Source: Porpolomopsis calyptriformis (Eukaryota; Basidiomycota; Agaricomycetes; Agaricales; Hygrophoraceae). Taken from it: a stretch of 64,000 nucleotides of DNA. The stretch is taken from contig OX621163.1 of assembly GCA_951640195.1 (NCBI GenBank), positions 1,054,001 through 1,118,000 on the forward strand, in the 5' to 3' direction. Under the pieces are notes generated by a model. It saw only the letters and a program-made list of their open reading frames with translations, was not told the DNA's origin and did no database searches. Shown one piece after another: positions 9,766-21,218 of this stretch (positions are counted from its first letter, which is position 1; each line of letters opens with the position of its first letter). Both the position numbers and the translations under genes were made by a program.

Positions 9766-12384
9766 ATGCCTGCACCCGTATCCTCGTCGCCAACTCCAGC
9801 AACATCCAAAGCCGCCAGTGGAAGGCCGCAAGTCAATTCTCGTTCCAAGAAGACCCGCATCGTCAGGCGGCGAGGACGAGCGAAGGATGCAATCGAAAGC
9901 GAAGACGAAATCGAGCGCGAAGTGGGAACAGACTCCGACTCGGATTCCAATTCGGATGATAACCACTCCTCACTTCACTCTGACTCGGACACCAAATCCG
10001 TGTCCCACCATGCACTTCCCAATGGCCATTCTCTCCTCTCTACCCCGAGTACAACGCAGAGTGCTGAAGAACACACGTCCGTACATGACGACGGTCCTTC
10101 AAAACATGCCGTCCCAGAGACACCTTTCTTCGGTGCCACTGGGAACTGGTCAGAAATGGTTGCCGACGAGACTGCTAACGGTCCTGCAGATCTTCCGGTC
10201 ATCAACTTCTCAGACCTTGATCAGCACATAGTCAGCCAACGCCCACAACCCACCCCGCGTTCCCGTCGAAAACCGAAACCCGCGAAAAAACCCCCCGTTG
10301 CGCGACCTGCCTCCGAAACAACACCCGGCCCCGTCCCGTCTGCACCTCTGTCTCCCACCGGAGACAGAACCGAACCTGAGAACAACAGACAAGTGGCTTC
10401 TTCTTCCCGTCAGTCATCTAGATCATACACCCCCTGGCGTGAACCTGGTCAATCAGCTCGCCAAGCATACCAGCAGCGCCTGGAGACAGATCCCTCTTAT
10501 GTTCCCACTGTCGGTGATTTCTGGGGTCACGACGACCGATTACTCGACAAAGATCTTCGGAGCCTTAGTGGCTGGTGGAGAGGTCGTTGGCAAGGTCGTG
10601 GGCGGAGTCTTAGCTTCTACCGTGGCTTTCCTGGAAGAGGACGTGGAAAGATTATGCTTCCCAGTTATCGAGACTCTCCTCCTTCGTCTCAGGATACTCC
10701 CGAAAACAGTGGGAAAGATGCAGTCCAACCAACCCCGCCTGAAATGGCACCCATCGAACAGGCCTGGTCCCACGATGGCTTTGAAGAGATGAAGCGCAAA
10801 GAGGACCATCGACGTCCTCAAGAAATTCCCCAACCAGGACCATCTCGCGGTTTGGGGAGCTTTCGTGGAAGGTCTTTCGGTCGTGGCCGTGGTGGATTCA
10901 TTCGGGGAGGCTTCGCATCTCCACCTACCAAATCTCGTCTTGCACTCCCTTTCTCTGGCAAGACTTGGTTTGCTAAGAAACCGGAACGGGTGTGGACCAA
11001 GCAGCACGATGCATTCCTCTACCTCGATCCGGCCCTGAAACCACGTCCTGGCCAGGGACCTATCTTTCGGGTCAAGTTGCCCGGCGATCGACCGCAGATC
11101 ATCAGAACATCGCTAAAGAACTTTCCCCAGATCATCCCTGGGGTTACGAAGCCATCAACTCCGAGTGTATTTGGCTCAGAAGACGGAGAGAAGGCGCTTG
11201 TTGTACGCATCCCCAAGCGAGGAAGTAGAAGGAAGACGCCCGAGCAACCTCCGAGCTCTTTGAGACCACCATTGTTGCAAGAAGAGTCTGTCAGAACAAG
11301 AGAAGATCTTCCTATCGATGATGCCTTTGTTGTGCGACCACGCTTTGGGGAAAAGCCTGCGCCTGATTCAACGGCGCCTGCTGTCAACAGCGCATCGACC
11401 ACATCTCTCCTTCCCGCAAGTGTCTCCTTACCTGCTCCTTCACGTCAGGCAGGTTCTACTTCGCCATCAATTCCACCAGATCCGAAAGTTCAACAACAGT
11501 TGGAGAAGCTTTCTATTGAACCCTCGAATGTCGATCCAACCCATTCGTTGAGGTGGGCTCAAACTGAGGAGGCCGTTTTACGAAATCCTCCGACAGAGAC
11601 CCGCACTGATAACCATGCCCAACCTCACCCAACCTTACCTCCACTGCAAACAGTCTTTTCTCCGATATCGCAAGGACCACCTTCATTCGGTTCCCATTTC
11701 GCATACGGCCACTCCCTGCCTCCTGGTATCGCTGTCAATCAACATGGCATGCCATACGAGCTTGCAACTGGTCGGGCGGTATACCTTCAACCTCCGCCAG
11801 CCATGTATAACCCTCGTCCGATGGTTAATACACATATGCCCCCGCCGAGTATGCCCTTTGTACCCGGTCATATGCACCATCATTCGACTGTCTCGCCAGA
11901 CTTCCTTTCTCAGCCTTCTTCACAAACACCTCCGATCAACGGCTTCGTGGATCCATCGTCGGGATCGCCCATTTTCTCCCTTCCGCGCAGTTCACGCGCC
12001 GTCGAGATACGTGCGCCAACTGAGCAGCCCGACAAGTCCTCGAACACATCCTTCGCGCGAAGACCGTCCGGGCTGCGGAGTTCGTCTTCAGCATCTGAAC
12101 CATCCAGCTCGACCGGCGGTAACGGCAGCCAGAATTACTTTCTTGATGCCAATGGGAGCATGCTCTTTGCTGTGGAACAGAATCAGGAAGGATCAAGCGA
12201 GGAAGGTCGCGTTGTACAGCAACCTCCCATGGATTCGGCAGTCATGCCGTACCCGCTGTATCAACACCACTATTACTACCCGGAAGCGTACGGCTACGCA
12301 CCATACATGGACATGTCGCAGGTTGCACCGTATGAAATGTATCCTCAGGATCCACGTACTGCTTCCCAAGCGGTTTATTATTGA
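9766..12384 (+). CDS. Barentsz/CASC3/MLN51-like exon junction complex protein
   Basis: An 872-residue intronless ORF. The Btz (SELOR) signature is at residues 243-258: PSYVPTVGDFWGHDDR, matching the family P-x-Y-[VI]-P-R-x-G-x-F-x-x-HDDR used to clamp eIF4A3 and RNA. After it come RG-rich boxes (RWQGRGRSLSFYRGF, FRGRSFGRGRGGFIRGGF) typical of RNA-binding tails. The N-terminus is basic then acidic (KKTRIVRRRGRAKDAIESE, DSDSDSNSDD). The C-terminal third is Pro/Ser-rich and low-complexity. CASC3 is a core or peripheral exon junction complex subunit acting in mRNA export, localisation and decay, shuttling between nucleus and cytoplasm. Lack of introns in such an intron-rich neighbourhood is notable. 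Its N-terminal 150 residues have a divergent copy fused to RIB1 on the other strand. Confidence 0.85.
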   Translation: MPAPVSSSPTPATSKAASGRPQVNSRSKKTRIVRRRGRAKDAIESEDEIEREVGTDSDSDSNSDDNHSSLHSDSDTKSVSHHALPNGHSLLSTPSTTQSAEEHTSVHDDGPSKHAVPETPFFGATGNWSEMVADETANGPADLPVINFSDLDQHIVSQRPQPTPRSRRKPKPAKKPPVARPASETTPGPVPSAPLSPTGDRTEPENNRQVASSSRQSSRSYTPWREPGQSARQAYQQRLETDPSYVPTVGDFWGHDDRLLDKDLRSLSGWWRGRWQGRGRSLSFYRGFPGRGRGKIMLPSYRDSPPSSQDTPENSGKDAVQPTPPEMAPIEQAWSHDGFEEMKRKEDHRRPQEIPQPGPSRGLGSFRGRSFGRGRGGFIRGGFASPPTKSRLALPFSGKTWFAKKPERVWTKQHDAFLYLDPALKPRPGQGPIFRVKLPGDRPQIIRTSLKNFPQIIPGVTKPSTPSVFGSEDGEKALVVRIPKRGSRRKTPEQPPSSLRPPLLQEESVRTREDLPIDDAFVVRPRFGEKPAPDSTAPAVNSASTTSLLPASVSLPAPSRQAGSTSPSIPPDPKVQQQLEKLSIEPSNVDPTHSLRWAQTEEAVLRNPPTETRTDNHAQPHPTLPPLQTVFSPISQGPPSFGSHFAYGHSLPPGIAVNQHGMPYELATGRAVYLQPPPAMYNPRPMVNTHMPPPSMPFVPGHMHHHSTVSPDFLSQPSSQTPPINGFVDPSSGSPIFSLPRSSRAVEIRAPTEQPDKSSNTSFARRPSGLRSSSSASEPSSSTGGNGSQNYFLDANGSMLFAVEQNQEGSSEEGRVVQQPPMDSAVMPYPLYQHHYYYPEAYGYAPYMDMSQVAPYEMYPQDPRTASQAVYY

Positions 12385-12628
12385 TTGTGTCTCGCGTTTT
12401 GGTTTCTCTTTTTTTTTTTTTTTCGTACATCTCAGTTACTGGTATATAGTGCCCATGACGGTTCTCCTCATCATTGCAGTCTTGTCTATCATGTGCTTAC
12501 ACTCAATATCCTCTCGTCTTGCAACGAATATATTTACATAGTGAACTTTACAGTCTTGCAGAGTTCGTGCTGGTATCCCTATGGTTCTTGACTTCGCCAT
12601 CCTTGTGTACACGAGAAGCATACTATCA
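12385..12628. other. Convergent 3' region of the Barentsz and panB-type genes
   Basis: Contains a run of about 14 T at 12410-12423 just after the Barentsz stop codon and AT-rich sequence, consistent with 3' UTRs of two converging transcripts. No gene seen. Confidence 0.4.
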
Positions 12629-13723
12629 TCAAAGTTCATGCAACTTTCCTAGCAGCTTCTCCCACTCTTCTTGATCCATGCTATAGCTTTCCTTCTCCAC
12701 GTGCGGAAATTCCTTTTTCCTAACAGCCTCAATAAAACCCCTGACGCCCTTTGCCCGCTGCATGTAAACATCTGCGAACCGTCGAACGAACCTTGCCTTG
12801 TGACCAGACCAAGTACCGAGAACATCATCCCAAACAAGAACCTGCCCGGGGGATTCCATTTCAATTTCATAGCACCACGAGAACGATCGCGTGGTTTAGA
12901 AAACGCACCTGACCGTTCGTCCCGGGACCTGCACCTATCCCGATCGTCGGGATACCCAACCTGGACGTGATATACGTGCCAAGCTGATGCGGCACAGCTT
13001 CAAGCACAATCGAGAATGCACCGGCCGCCTCTAGGACCAACGCGGAACGCAAGATGCGTCTCGCCGAGTCGGCATCTTTCCCTTGCACCTTGTACCCGGA
13101 AAGCGCCACATGTCTCTGCGGCATCAACCCGACATGTGCCATCACAGGGATCCCCATTCTTGTCAGCCGGCTCACACAACCGGCGACCTCCTCCCCGCCC
13201 TCCAGCTTGACGCCCTCCACGTGGCCCTCCTGGATCAGCCGGACAGCGTTCCGGACAGCGTCCTCTGGGCAAACGTGATACGAACCGAATGGCATGTCCG
13301 CAACGAGGAAAGGGGTAGTCGTTCCGCGTGCCACGGCACGGCTATGATGGACCATTTCTTGCAACGTCAGTCGGATCGTGGAGTCGTAGCCCAGGCAGAC
13401 TTGGGCAAGGGAATCTCCCACGAGGGTAATGTCAATGCCGTGGGTAGAACAGACAAGAGCGCTTGGGTAATCGTAGGCTGTCAACATTGTAATGGGCTCG
13501 CGAGCAAGCCGGCGCTCGTTCAATGATTGGATCGTGACTTTCGTTCGGGCTGCTCAATCCGGTCAGGGGCGAGTATAAACTGAATGCTCACGAGCTCACT
13601 TTCTCCCGGGCCCTCCTGTGAAGTCTTGTCCGGTGGACGAACGCTCATCGACCGTTGCTCGCGATGTGGTAAAAGAGTGCCGACTCTCCACAGGCGTCGG
13701 TGAGCAGTTCTAAGGGAAAACAT
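12629..13723 (-). CDS. ECM31: Ketopantoate hydroxymethyltransferase (PanB/Ecm31)
   Basis: This enzyme makes ketopantoate from 2-oxoisovalerate and methylene-tetrahydrofolate, the first committed step to pantothenate and CoA. Seen in order: a basic leader MFSLRTAHRRLWRVG that looks like a mitochondrial targeting peptide; ITIQSLNERRLAREPITML; TAYDYPSA; GDSLAQVCLGYDST; DMPFGSY; KLEGGEEV; MAHVGLMPQ; FSIVLEAVP; IPTIGIGAGPGTNGQ; and VLVWDDVLGTW with a C-terminal helix ending GKLHEL. The metal-binding Asp/Glu and substrate-contact blocks are all present. Two introns interrupt it: one between exon 1 (GPGE) and ITIQSL at about 13537-13600, and one between GTNGQ and VLVWDD at about 12850-12915. Length is normal for fungi. 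Confidence 0.92.
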
Positions 13724-14025
13724 GATCGCCAGGATCTAAGAAAGATCAGGCCCTCTCCATTTTACATTTCACAGCATTGGTATGAGCGGAGGACGAGCGG
13801 AGGACTCAGAATAATTCACGTGACTTTAGGGGGGCAAGACATTTTGATAGCAAGACGGCATATAGAGCAGCAACGGCAAAATCGAAAGCAAGACGAAAGC
13901 GACAAAACTAATAAAATATAGTGCAAGCAGAAAACAATGCGACGTGAGATGCAAGATGGGAGAGACATGAGTTGCAAGATTCGTATTGAATGAGTGGTGA
14001 ACAAGAAAGCATGGGTTAGGATCAA
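13724..14025. other. Intergenic region, AT-rich
   Basis: It separates the panB-type gene (start 13723, minus) from the 3' end of the membrane-protein gene at 14026. Purine-rich tracts on the plus strand are the only feature; nothing codes. Confidence 0.4.
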
Positions 14026-17000
14026 TTAGATCGCGAAGGTGTACGCGAAACTCGTATGTTCGCTTGACGAGGGTGGCCTGACAACAACGTCTGGTAGGAC
14101 CTCTTTCTTGCGGAGAATGCCGCGCATCTTGCTCGTCTCGGATCTGACAAGTTGCAACGGCTTCAAGTTTTTGTTCTGGGTGTCAGGATCCACACCCGCA
14201 TTTTCATCATTGACCACCAGCGGTCGCCTCTTGTTTTTCTTACCGACGGAAAGGGGTGGGATTTTATCATGCACATGGACCTCTATGCCTGCGTTGGTGT
14301 CACGATCCTTCAGAAGGGTAAGCGGGCGAAGACCACCTCGGGGAGAATCTGGTTTGGTAGCAGGAGAAGTACGCGAGTTTGAAATTTGTCGTCGCAGCGT
14401 CGGTAAAATTGCTTGGGATGGGCGTGAGGAACCTATGGTCGTGGATGGACGGTTCGAGGAGGGAACTTCGGTGTCATTTGATTTAATGTACATGACACCG
14501 GGGCGACGGGTGGGGCGCGTGATTGTGTTGTCGTCCTTAGGTAACCGTGAGGAAGTGGGTGGTAGCTTCGAAACCTGTTTATGCCCAAGAGTATGGTGCG
14601 GAGTGCTCTCTGCTTCTGGACTAGACTCCAAGCCAGCCTCGGGATCAAACAAAGTGACGGTGGAAGCAGCAGAAGGAGGGACTGCGGTAAGGGTAGCGGC
14701 AGAAGACCGGGCAGTGTCAACGTTGTGAGGAACGTCGGGGATCAGACCAAGAGAACGAGTTGACACGACACGCTTCAGCGGTCGCAAGGACTCTTCTCCC
14801 CCCTGGACAGCCTGAAGATGTCCAAAAGCGAGCGCAGACTCGGTACCCAGCACGGTATTCCTTTTGCCAGATTCAGAATTACATCCAGTGCCGGTAAGTC
14901 TTCCAATTTGGCTCTCCAATGCTCGGCTGATTTCCTCCTTCCAATTGGTCAAAGAATGTGCGCCGTCTTTTCCAAGGCCGAGGCTGTTTTACAAGGAGGA
15001 TATTCAGTACACACCATCAAAAGAGAAAACGAACCAACCTAGGTAGACTGAAATGGTTCTTCCTACGGCCAGAAATATTTTGTTCCCGAGAGGCGTGTGC
15101 CTTCCCTCTGGCAGGTGTCGAATGTACTTGCGGAGTGTACAATCCGTTGTCATCTGCTAAGCGACCGAATTCCAAGGTCGCCAATTTCTTACTTTTCCCA
15201 ACCGCGACAGGAGGCAAAACACCCTCCCCATGCCGTTTTACCCGCATGTCCGCACCAATCTTCAACCCTGGAACGAGTAAGGGCAATACACCGGCGGTTA
15301 ATGCGTCAATCTCATTAATATCATCCACGGCCCCAAACGAGAAACCAGATGAAAATGACTTCTTGTGCCCAAGTTGAGCCAGGCGGGCGGCTCTGACATT
15401 GGGGGGCGTGGGCGGGAGGGGAAACGATGGTGGTGGACTGATATTGGTACCGCACGAGTTCGGAACTTGCGAACCAGTAACCGATGCCACGGAGCGTGTT
15501 CGAAGATGTCCCGAGTGACCAGTAGTTTGTTTGACAGTGAATCCGGTGGTCGAAGCAACGTCGAGAATTTGACTAGCGCCAGCAGACTCCCTTCTATCTG
15601 GCACGATGACGGTCTGCGCTAACGCCGAATAGTGCCTTTGGGCGATCATAATCCGACTAGCAAAGTCCACGTTGTCGTCTCCATTAGAAAAGTGAGAACT
15701 GGCTCTCGACTCTCTCCTCAATTTGCCCATTTCCGCGCTTTTCTCGGAAGCGGGAGCAGTAGAAAGAGCGAGGGAAGAAGTGTCCTCGGTCTGGATAGGT
15801 AAAGGAGGGGTGATATCAGCGTCTTCGCTCTCGTCCTTGGGAGGCAGCATCGCAAGGCGAGGTTTGGGTACCATCATCCCAAATGCACGGCTCACTCTAT
15901 TCTTGGGCTTTACGGCATCTCCATTGGCAATCCAGACATCGTCACTGCGGCGGCTTTCGACGACGGTGACACTGCCGCTGCGTTTGTACTCGTGCGAGAA
16001 CCTGCCTGATGGAAGGCCAGGAAATGAGCTTGCAGGCGAAGGTGTTCGAAGGAGAGCGATGGGAAGGTTGGAATGTGGTTCAAAGAGGCCGGAAGGAATT
16101 GGGATAGGGTAACGGAAGAGGAGATTGAGAGCCAGGAACGGAGACGATATTGTCACTGATAGCACAAGAAGAATCGCTATCATTGGAGAAGAAATGACAA
16201 AGTTGGGGAACGCTGTGGTTAAATAAGGAAGGGAAAGGCACTGGAGGGACATCGTCACAGAGGAATATGGACATGGAGTCAAGATACTCACGAAAGGTAC
16301 CCAAACCATTACTAACCAGGGGACAGCACGATAAACAGACACGTTGATATTATTACCAGAGACGGCCAGTGAGGACAACCCTTTTTCTACTTCAGCGTTG
16401 TCGACTGTATAGCCGTAGCCGCCTAAAACCCGAGCGTCAGCGAATGAGGGCGTAACGGGATGAGCTATTTCGCATGCAGGCGACATAAGATCATGTCCTT
16501 CACTATGGGAATATGATGTTGGATAGGACCAAGCTGAGAGCGTCACTTGAGATGCCGATGGAGATGTCAACCATGATGTTTGAGAACCGTTGCGAAGGCG
16601 TTGGAGGGGATGTGGAGCAGGAAGGTCGCGTCTGAATGGATCTGGGTCGTGATCACGAGCGAACGGTTGTGGGGAGCGAGAGCGGTAAGGTGATGGAAGT
16701 GGGGGGACGGGCGGAATGACACTGTTTTGAGAAGCAGAGGAGGTGAACCAGAAGGAGGACTTGGCAGGGATAGAAGGATGAGAACCGATGGCTGGGTTGG
16801 TAGATCCAAATCCCTGGTGTGGGACGGTGTGATGGGTAGAAAAGGACCACGCGGAAACTGAGTTGCGGCGAGAGCTAGCGGTGGAAGTGATCCAAGATGC
16901 GCCATCACGAAGAGCATCAACATCTTCCGTGGCGAAGGAAGGTCGGGGCTTCTCCTCTACCTGCTTCATAGGAGGCCATGGGTTTAGCTTATCGTTCAAA

Positions 17001-17642
17001 GCGGCCAAGTTGCGCTTGATGTCAAAAAGAGTCATCATAAGGAAAACGATAGCAAAAGTAGTAAGGACGGCGATGGTAGAACTATAGGCAATTAGCCCAA
17101 TGAACAAGCTGGCGATGTTAGCACCAGCGAGCGCGGTTGTGACAGAAGTCGAAAAGATCACGACCAAAAGCGTTGGTGTCCAAAGCAGCCAGTGTTTGGT
17201 GCCGAATGAGACGGGTCGACCGGAGCGAACGTGAAAGAGGGTGATTCCAGCCACGAAGAAAAGACATGTTTGCCTGACAGTCAATGCAAACCAAAGTCTG
17301 GCGCTGGAAGCAGGATCAATGAAGTGAGACGGTCCTCCAAGAGATTCGCTGATAGCCTGCCATATAAAGATGGAAAGGGCTAGCAAGTCCAAGGACGCCA
17401 GCCAGATATGGCTCTTATCCGCTGCCGAGAGGGCGCGGAAATTAGGGAGTCCAAACTCAGACTGGGAAAGAGATTAATGAATGAGCTATGTGCGGAGAAT
17501 AAAAGGCACGAACTGGAGGCACACGTCTGCTCAGGGGACTTGGTGGTAAAATAGGAAGTATTATTCGGAGAATAACAAAGGCAGAACATATAAATGAGGG
17601 AAGGGCAAGTGAGAGTGCAGGAATGAGAGGGATTATCATCAT
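14026..17642 (-). CDS. Large polytopic membrane protein with long cytosolic tail, unknown
   Basis: I joined three main exons. The first starts MMIIPLIPALSLALPSF with a hydrophobic N-terminus (an ATG at 17765 in the same frame would add a Ser-rich leader). An intron links RRVPP to SEFGLPNFRALSAADK. The second exon has about five more hydrophobic segments (LLALSIFIWQAI, FALTVRQTCLFFVAGITLF, LLWTPTLLVVIFSTS, IASLFIGLIAYSS, LTTFAIVFLMMTLFDI), a Ser-rich loop, and two further helices (VYRAVPWLVMVWVPF, MIAILLVLSVTISSPFLAL) around a small intron. A long Ser/Pro/Lys-rich tail follows, and an intron near 15040 (FSLP|SLGLGKDGAHSLTNW) joins the last exon. It resembles conserved Agaricomycete hypothetical membrane proteins; I can assign no function. 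Confidence 0.65.
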
Positions 17643-17733
17643 GTTGTCCGTCGTTTTTTTTCGGAACGAGCGTCGAGAATGGCGTGTATGCGTGTATGCG
17701 TCGTGAGCGTAGGGCTTTCGTGGACGGGAAGCT

Positions 17734-17757
17734 GAGCTTGAGCTTGAGCTTGAGCTT
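17734..17757. repeat. Hexanucleotide repeat (GAGCTT)x4
   Basis: Four perfect tandem copies of GAGCTT. On the minus strand it codes a Ser run in the optional N-terminal leader of the membrane-protein gene (if the ATG at 17765 is used); otherwise it lies in the 5' UTR. Confidence 0.85.
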
Positions 17758-17765
17758 TCGAACAT

Positions 17766-18172
17766 TCACCAAATAACACGCAAACAACTTGATCATATGA
17801 CTTGGTAGGAATCGAGGCTTTGTGGCGACTCGGAATCGCATTCAAGTACTCCGAACTCAACGGACGGTTTGATACGTCCTCCTCTACGGATATTACTCGG
17901 ACCCATACCTTTGATCGAGCTCAGCCCTCCCTTGACCACGACTCTTCTATTCCAAGCAATGACTATGATAAAATGAAACGAGCCGGCTATTGTAATGCAA
18001 GAAAAATATGCAACTAATGGTGTCGAATTAAGGTGTGAAAAAAACGCTCGTAACATGTAAAAGCGAATACAAATGGCAAGAAGCGTCCATAAGACAATCA
18101 TGGAAATACAGTGGTCAAAGAAGAGACCGGGTCTAATTGTCATGTAAAATACAAATACTTTCGGGGTTATGC
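17766..18172. other. Intergenic region
   Basis: Lies between the start of the polytopic membrane-protein gene and the stop of the KRE6-like gene, both minus strand. Open frames here show no family similarity. No repeat or RNA gene seen. Confidence 0.4.
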
Positions 18173-20794
18173 TCAGCATTGGCCAAGGAAGGAGCTTTTC
18201 GGGACCGGCTGGTTATAGTCGCCACTCCACGTCGTGAGGTTGGGGTTTGTGTATGCTTCGATATAGCTGAATCAATTGTGAACGACGGCATTAGTTTGCT
18301 AGAAAGCCCAAGTACTCACGTATTGATGTACGCCTCTGTAGGAAAGCCAAGAGGATCGCATCCGATGTTAATGGCACCCGCGGGTTGATATACTCTAATG
18401 TAGTCTATTCGCATGTGCGCAGGAAATGTCAAGTGTTGCAGGTCAACGACACCAAAATTGGTGGACATTCCCAGATTGGCGAGAATGTACTGTCGGCAGT
18501 TTGCATTAGTAAGGGTTTGGTATAGGGGGACATTTGGGTACCATGGGCTCTTGAGGGACAGGACGGGTGGATATTTCGACCAAGGTGTCTGGCCCCATTC
18601 CAGCGGCATTGAGCGTCCATGTAAGCTTATTCTCTGATATCCACGTTATATACTAGACTCAAGAAGATGAAGTTTTGAATCGCGTCGCATTACAGAAACA
18701 TACCCCATTGTCAAATCCTGACAAGAAGATGTTAACAGGCTATTCAGCTGGAAGTCAGAGAGATCTTACCAGGTACGTACTTCCCATCAGGGACTGGCCG
18801 TCAGCGACATAACATAGTGGACAAATGACAAACATACTTCAAATCCATAGACAGAATAGCACCCGTCATCGAGCTCATAGCAACTTTGGGACGTATCCGT
18901 GACCACAGACGTTGCTTGCTGCGTTACGCCTCCAATGTACGTATTCAGGACCGAGATCGATGTGTTCGTAATCACCTCGTTCTCAGTAGTGTTGAGCCAG
19001 ATGTACTCATGGTTGAACGGCTGTCAAAGATGACATACAAAAGGAATGTTTCCAAAGTAACACGAGTACTCACAGCCCATTGTGCCGACTGAGACACCTG
19101 GCCTTGCAAAGGTTGTCCGGTCACCTTTACACGGGAGATTAGCCTACGACTAGTGCGGACAAACGAGCAGGAAGATCTTACCTGGGCCTCGAAAATATCA
19201 ATCTCTGGGGCTGCCCGACCAACATAGGTCCCATCTGAATGCTTTGGACCTGGATGACTCTCGCCTGGGCAGGTGCACCGGGATAGTCTCTGTCCAGGGA
19301 GATAGGACAGAACACCGCCATGGCCCTGGTCGCCATTAACGGTGGCGGCGAGGGGTAAGCCGTTGAGAGTTTGATTCGGGGCTGTTCCAACGTCGCAGGA
19401 GTCATAGGTATAGGGCCACTAGGGCGTATTTAGAGATGAACGAAAGTAGGGTGGGTAATGGAGACTCACCATCCCTTCAAGAGTAGCCCCGTAGCCGGCA
19501 CGACCCAAATTTCCCATCGTCCATACCGCGGGCCAGAGGCCAACGACATTGTGGATTCCAGGAAGCTGGACAGATGTCTCTATATACCCTCCGGTGAAGC
19601 AAAATTTATTCCTGTGGTGGGAGGAGGACAGATGCAGCGGAATATTTGAAGGAAAGAAAAACAATACTGACCATGTCGAAACCATTCCTGGTGTAAGGGC
19701 GCATGAGTGAAGAGAAGAAGTAAAGTAGGCATGATAATCACCACTTTGGTAATTCAAATCATGCGTGGACTTTTCTGAGAGGGTTATGACGAGGGAACCA
19801 TTGGCTGTGGTGACGGCAGAAGGGTCATACCATTCCATATCGTTTGTTGCCTGTGAGATCAGAGCGAGCGGATGAGGGCGAGACATTTCCACTATTTGGA
19901 TCGAAGGTCACCCAGTAGTGCAGATCAACTGCCTCCCAGTAGGGATCATCTCCACGATAAAAAGAACGACCAGGGGTATTAAACTCATCGGAAAAGACCA
20001 ACTGCAATGTCTGAGAGTTATCCGACCATGATGGTACTGTGTAAGCTTCCTTTGGTGTGTCCAAGTCGATAAGCCCCCAATTTCCTGGCATCGAGGGCAC
20101 CTGGGAGAAGTGGATGAATGGGGGGAAGGCAGGAAAGAATAATGAAATACTTGCCTGGCCTGTCGCATTGATGCCCCCGATATTGAAGCCGCCTTGGTTG
20201 GAGAGCTGTCTTTTTGTAAAATACGTTATGACAGGGTATCCAGCACTGACGGGAGTCATTGAAGTCGAATGCGAGAAACGGACATGATGGCTCACAAGAG
20301 TCCAACAATTCCGACGCCAAGGACGAGTAGACAACCGAGGTTGATGAGACCTCTGGGAGATGCAGTGTAGCCACGGTACTCTATTATGAGTTTGTCTCCG
20401 TTGTATTTAGGATTGTGCAGGTCATCGTCTGGTTCGACGACATCTGGAGACAAATTGGAGCCCCACTGCCGGGGGTCGGGGGAGAGGGAATACTAAAGAA
20501 GAGGAGAGATGAGTTGGAAGAAAGCAAGGAGCTGTTGGTTTTCGTGTACTTTGTCTGTGATAGAGGATGGTTTTGATCCTGCTCCAACGGTGTATGGTGA
20601 TTCTGACTTTAAAGGGGAGATGTAAGGAAAGTTGAGGGAGGGAGAGTGGGGAGAAAGACCTCGATCGACCCCCAGCTGTCGATTCTGCGCATGAGAGATT
20701 TCTGTCTGGAGACAGAGAGCAATTTTGCTCTTGGGGAAAACTCTGTGCTGGGGGAGAGAGGAACATTTTTTTTCCAGTGAGTGGATGCTGGCAT
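18173..20794 (-). CDS. KRE6/SKN1-like beta-1,6-glucan synthesis protein (GH16 fold)
   Basis: A type II membrane glycoprotein of the SKN1/KRE6 family, needed for beta-1,6-glucan in the wall and acting in the secretory pathway. Pieces joined across about ten short introns: a Ser-rich cytosolic N-terminus (from about 20794), [19 protein letters not shown], a TM helix ([21 protein letters not shown]), [68 protein letters not shown], the GH16 catalytic motif [48 protein letters not shown], and a Cys-containing end [13 protein letters not shown]...GQC (TGA 18173-18175). Both catalytic glutamates of E-I-D-I-F-E are present. The exact first exon is uncertain. Confidence 0.9.
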
Positions 20795-21218
20795 CGTTGA
20801 TATGAAGGGAAAAGAAAGGACAAAAAAAAGAACGAAAATGAAGATAAAAAAAAAACGTGTAGTGTAAAGCTAAAGTTAAGGAAGGGTAACGTTGTCATAC
20901 TGGCGGTCTTCCGCGAACGAGGATGTGGCAAGGTTATACGTCACGTTTCTCACGCCATGTTTGATTCCAATTTCCAGCAATTTAATTCCCTTATTCGTAT
21001 TTTTATTTCCACTGCGACATGTTTTTAAAACAAATCTACAAATAAAACTCACACCGGAAATGTAAAACTTGAGGCCGTAACTAAGGAAACAGTCCAGATC
21101 GCCGTCTATCTCCCGATATCCGTGATGGATTCGGTTCCTCTTTCGCGTGCTCCACCGAATCAGTCAACTTCACGTAATCCCTCCTTCCCCCCAAAAGACG
21201 ATTCACCATCGCCCACCT
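20795..21218. other. Intergenic region upstream of the KRE6-like gene
   Basis: A-rich stretches around 20820-20860 and pyrimidine-rich blocks near 21110 fit a promoter for the minus-strand KRE6-like gene. A small terminal exon of the next gene could also fall here. Nothing definite. Confidence 0.35.

Noticed and set aside
9611..10231. Plus-strand frame overlapping the Barentsz start
   Set aside because: Out of frame with the Barentsz protein; no similarity and driven by low-complexity codons.
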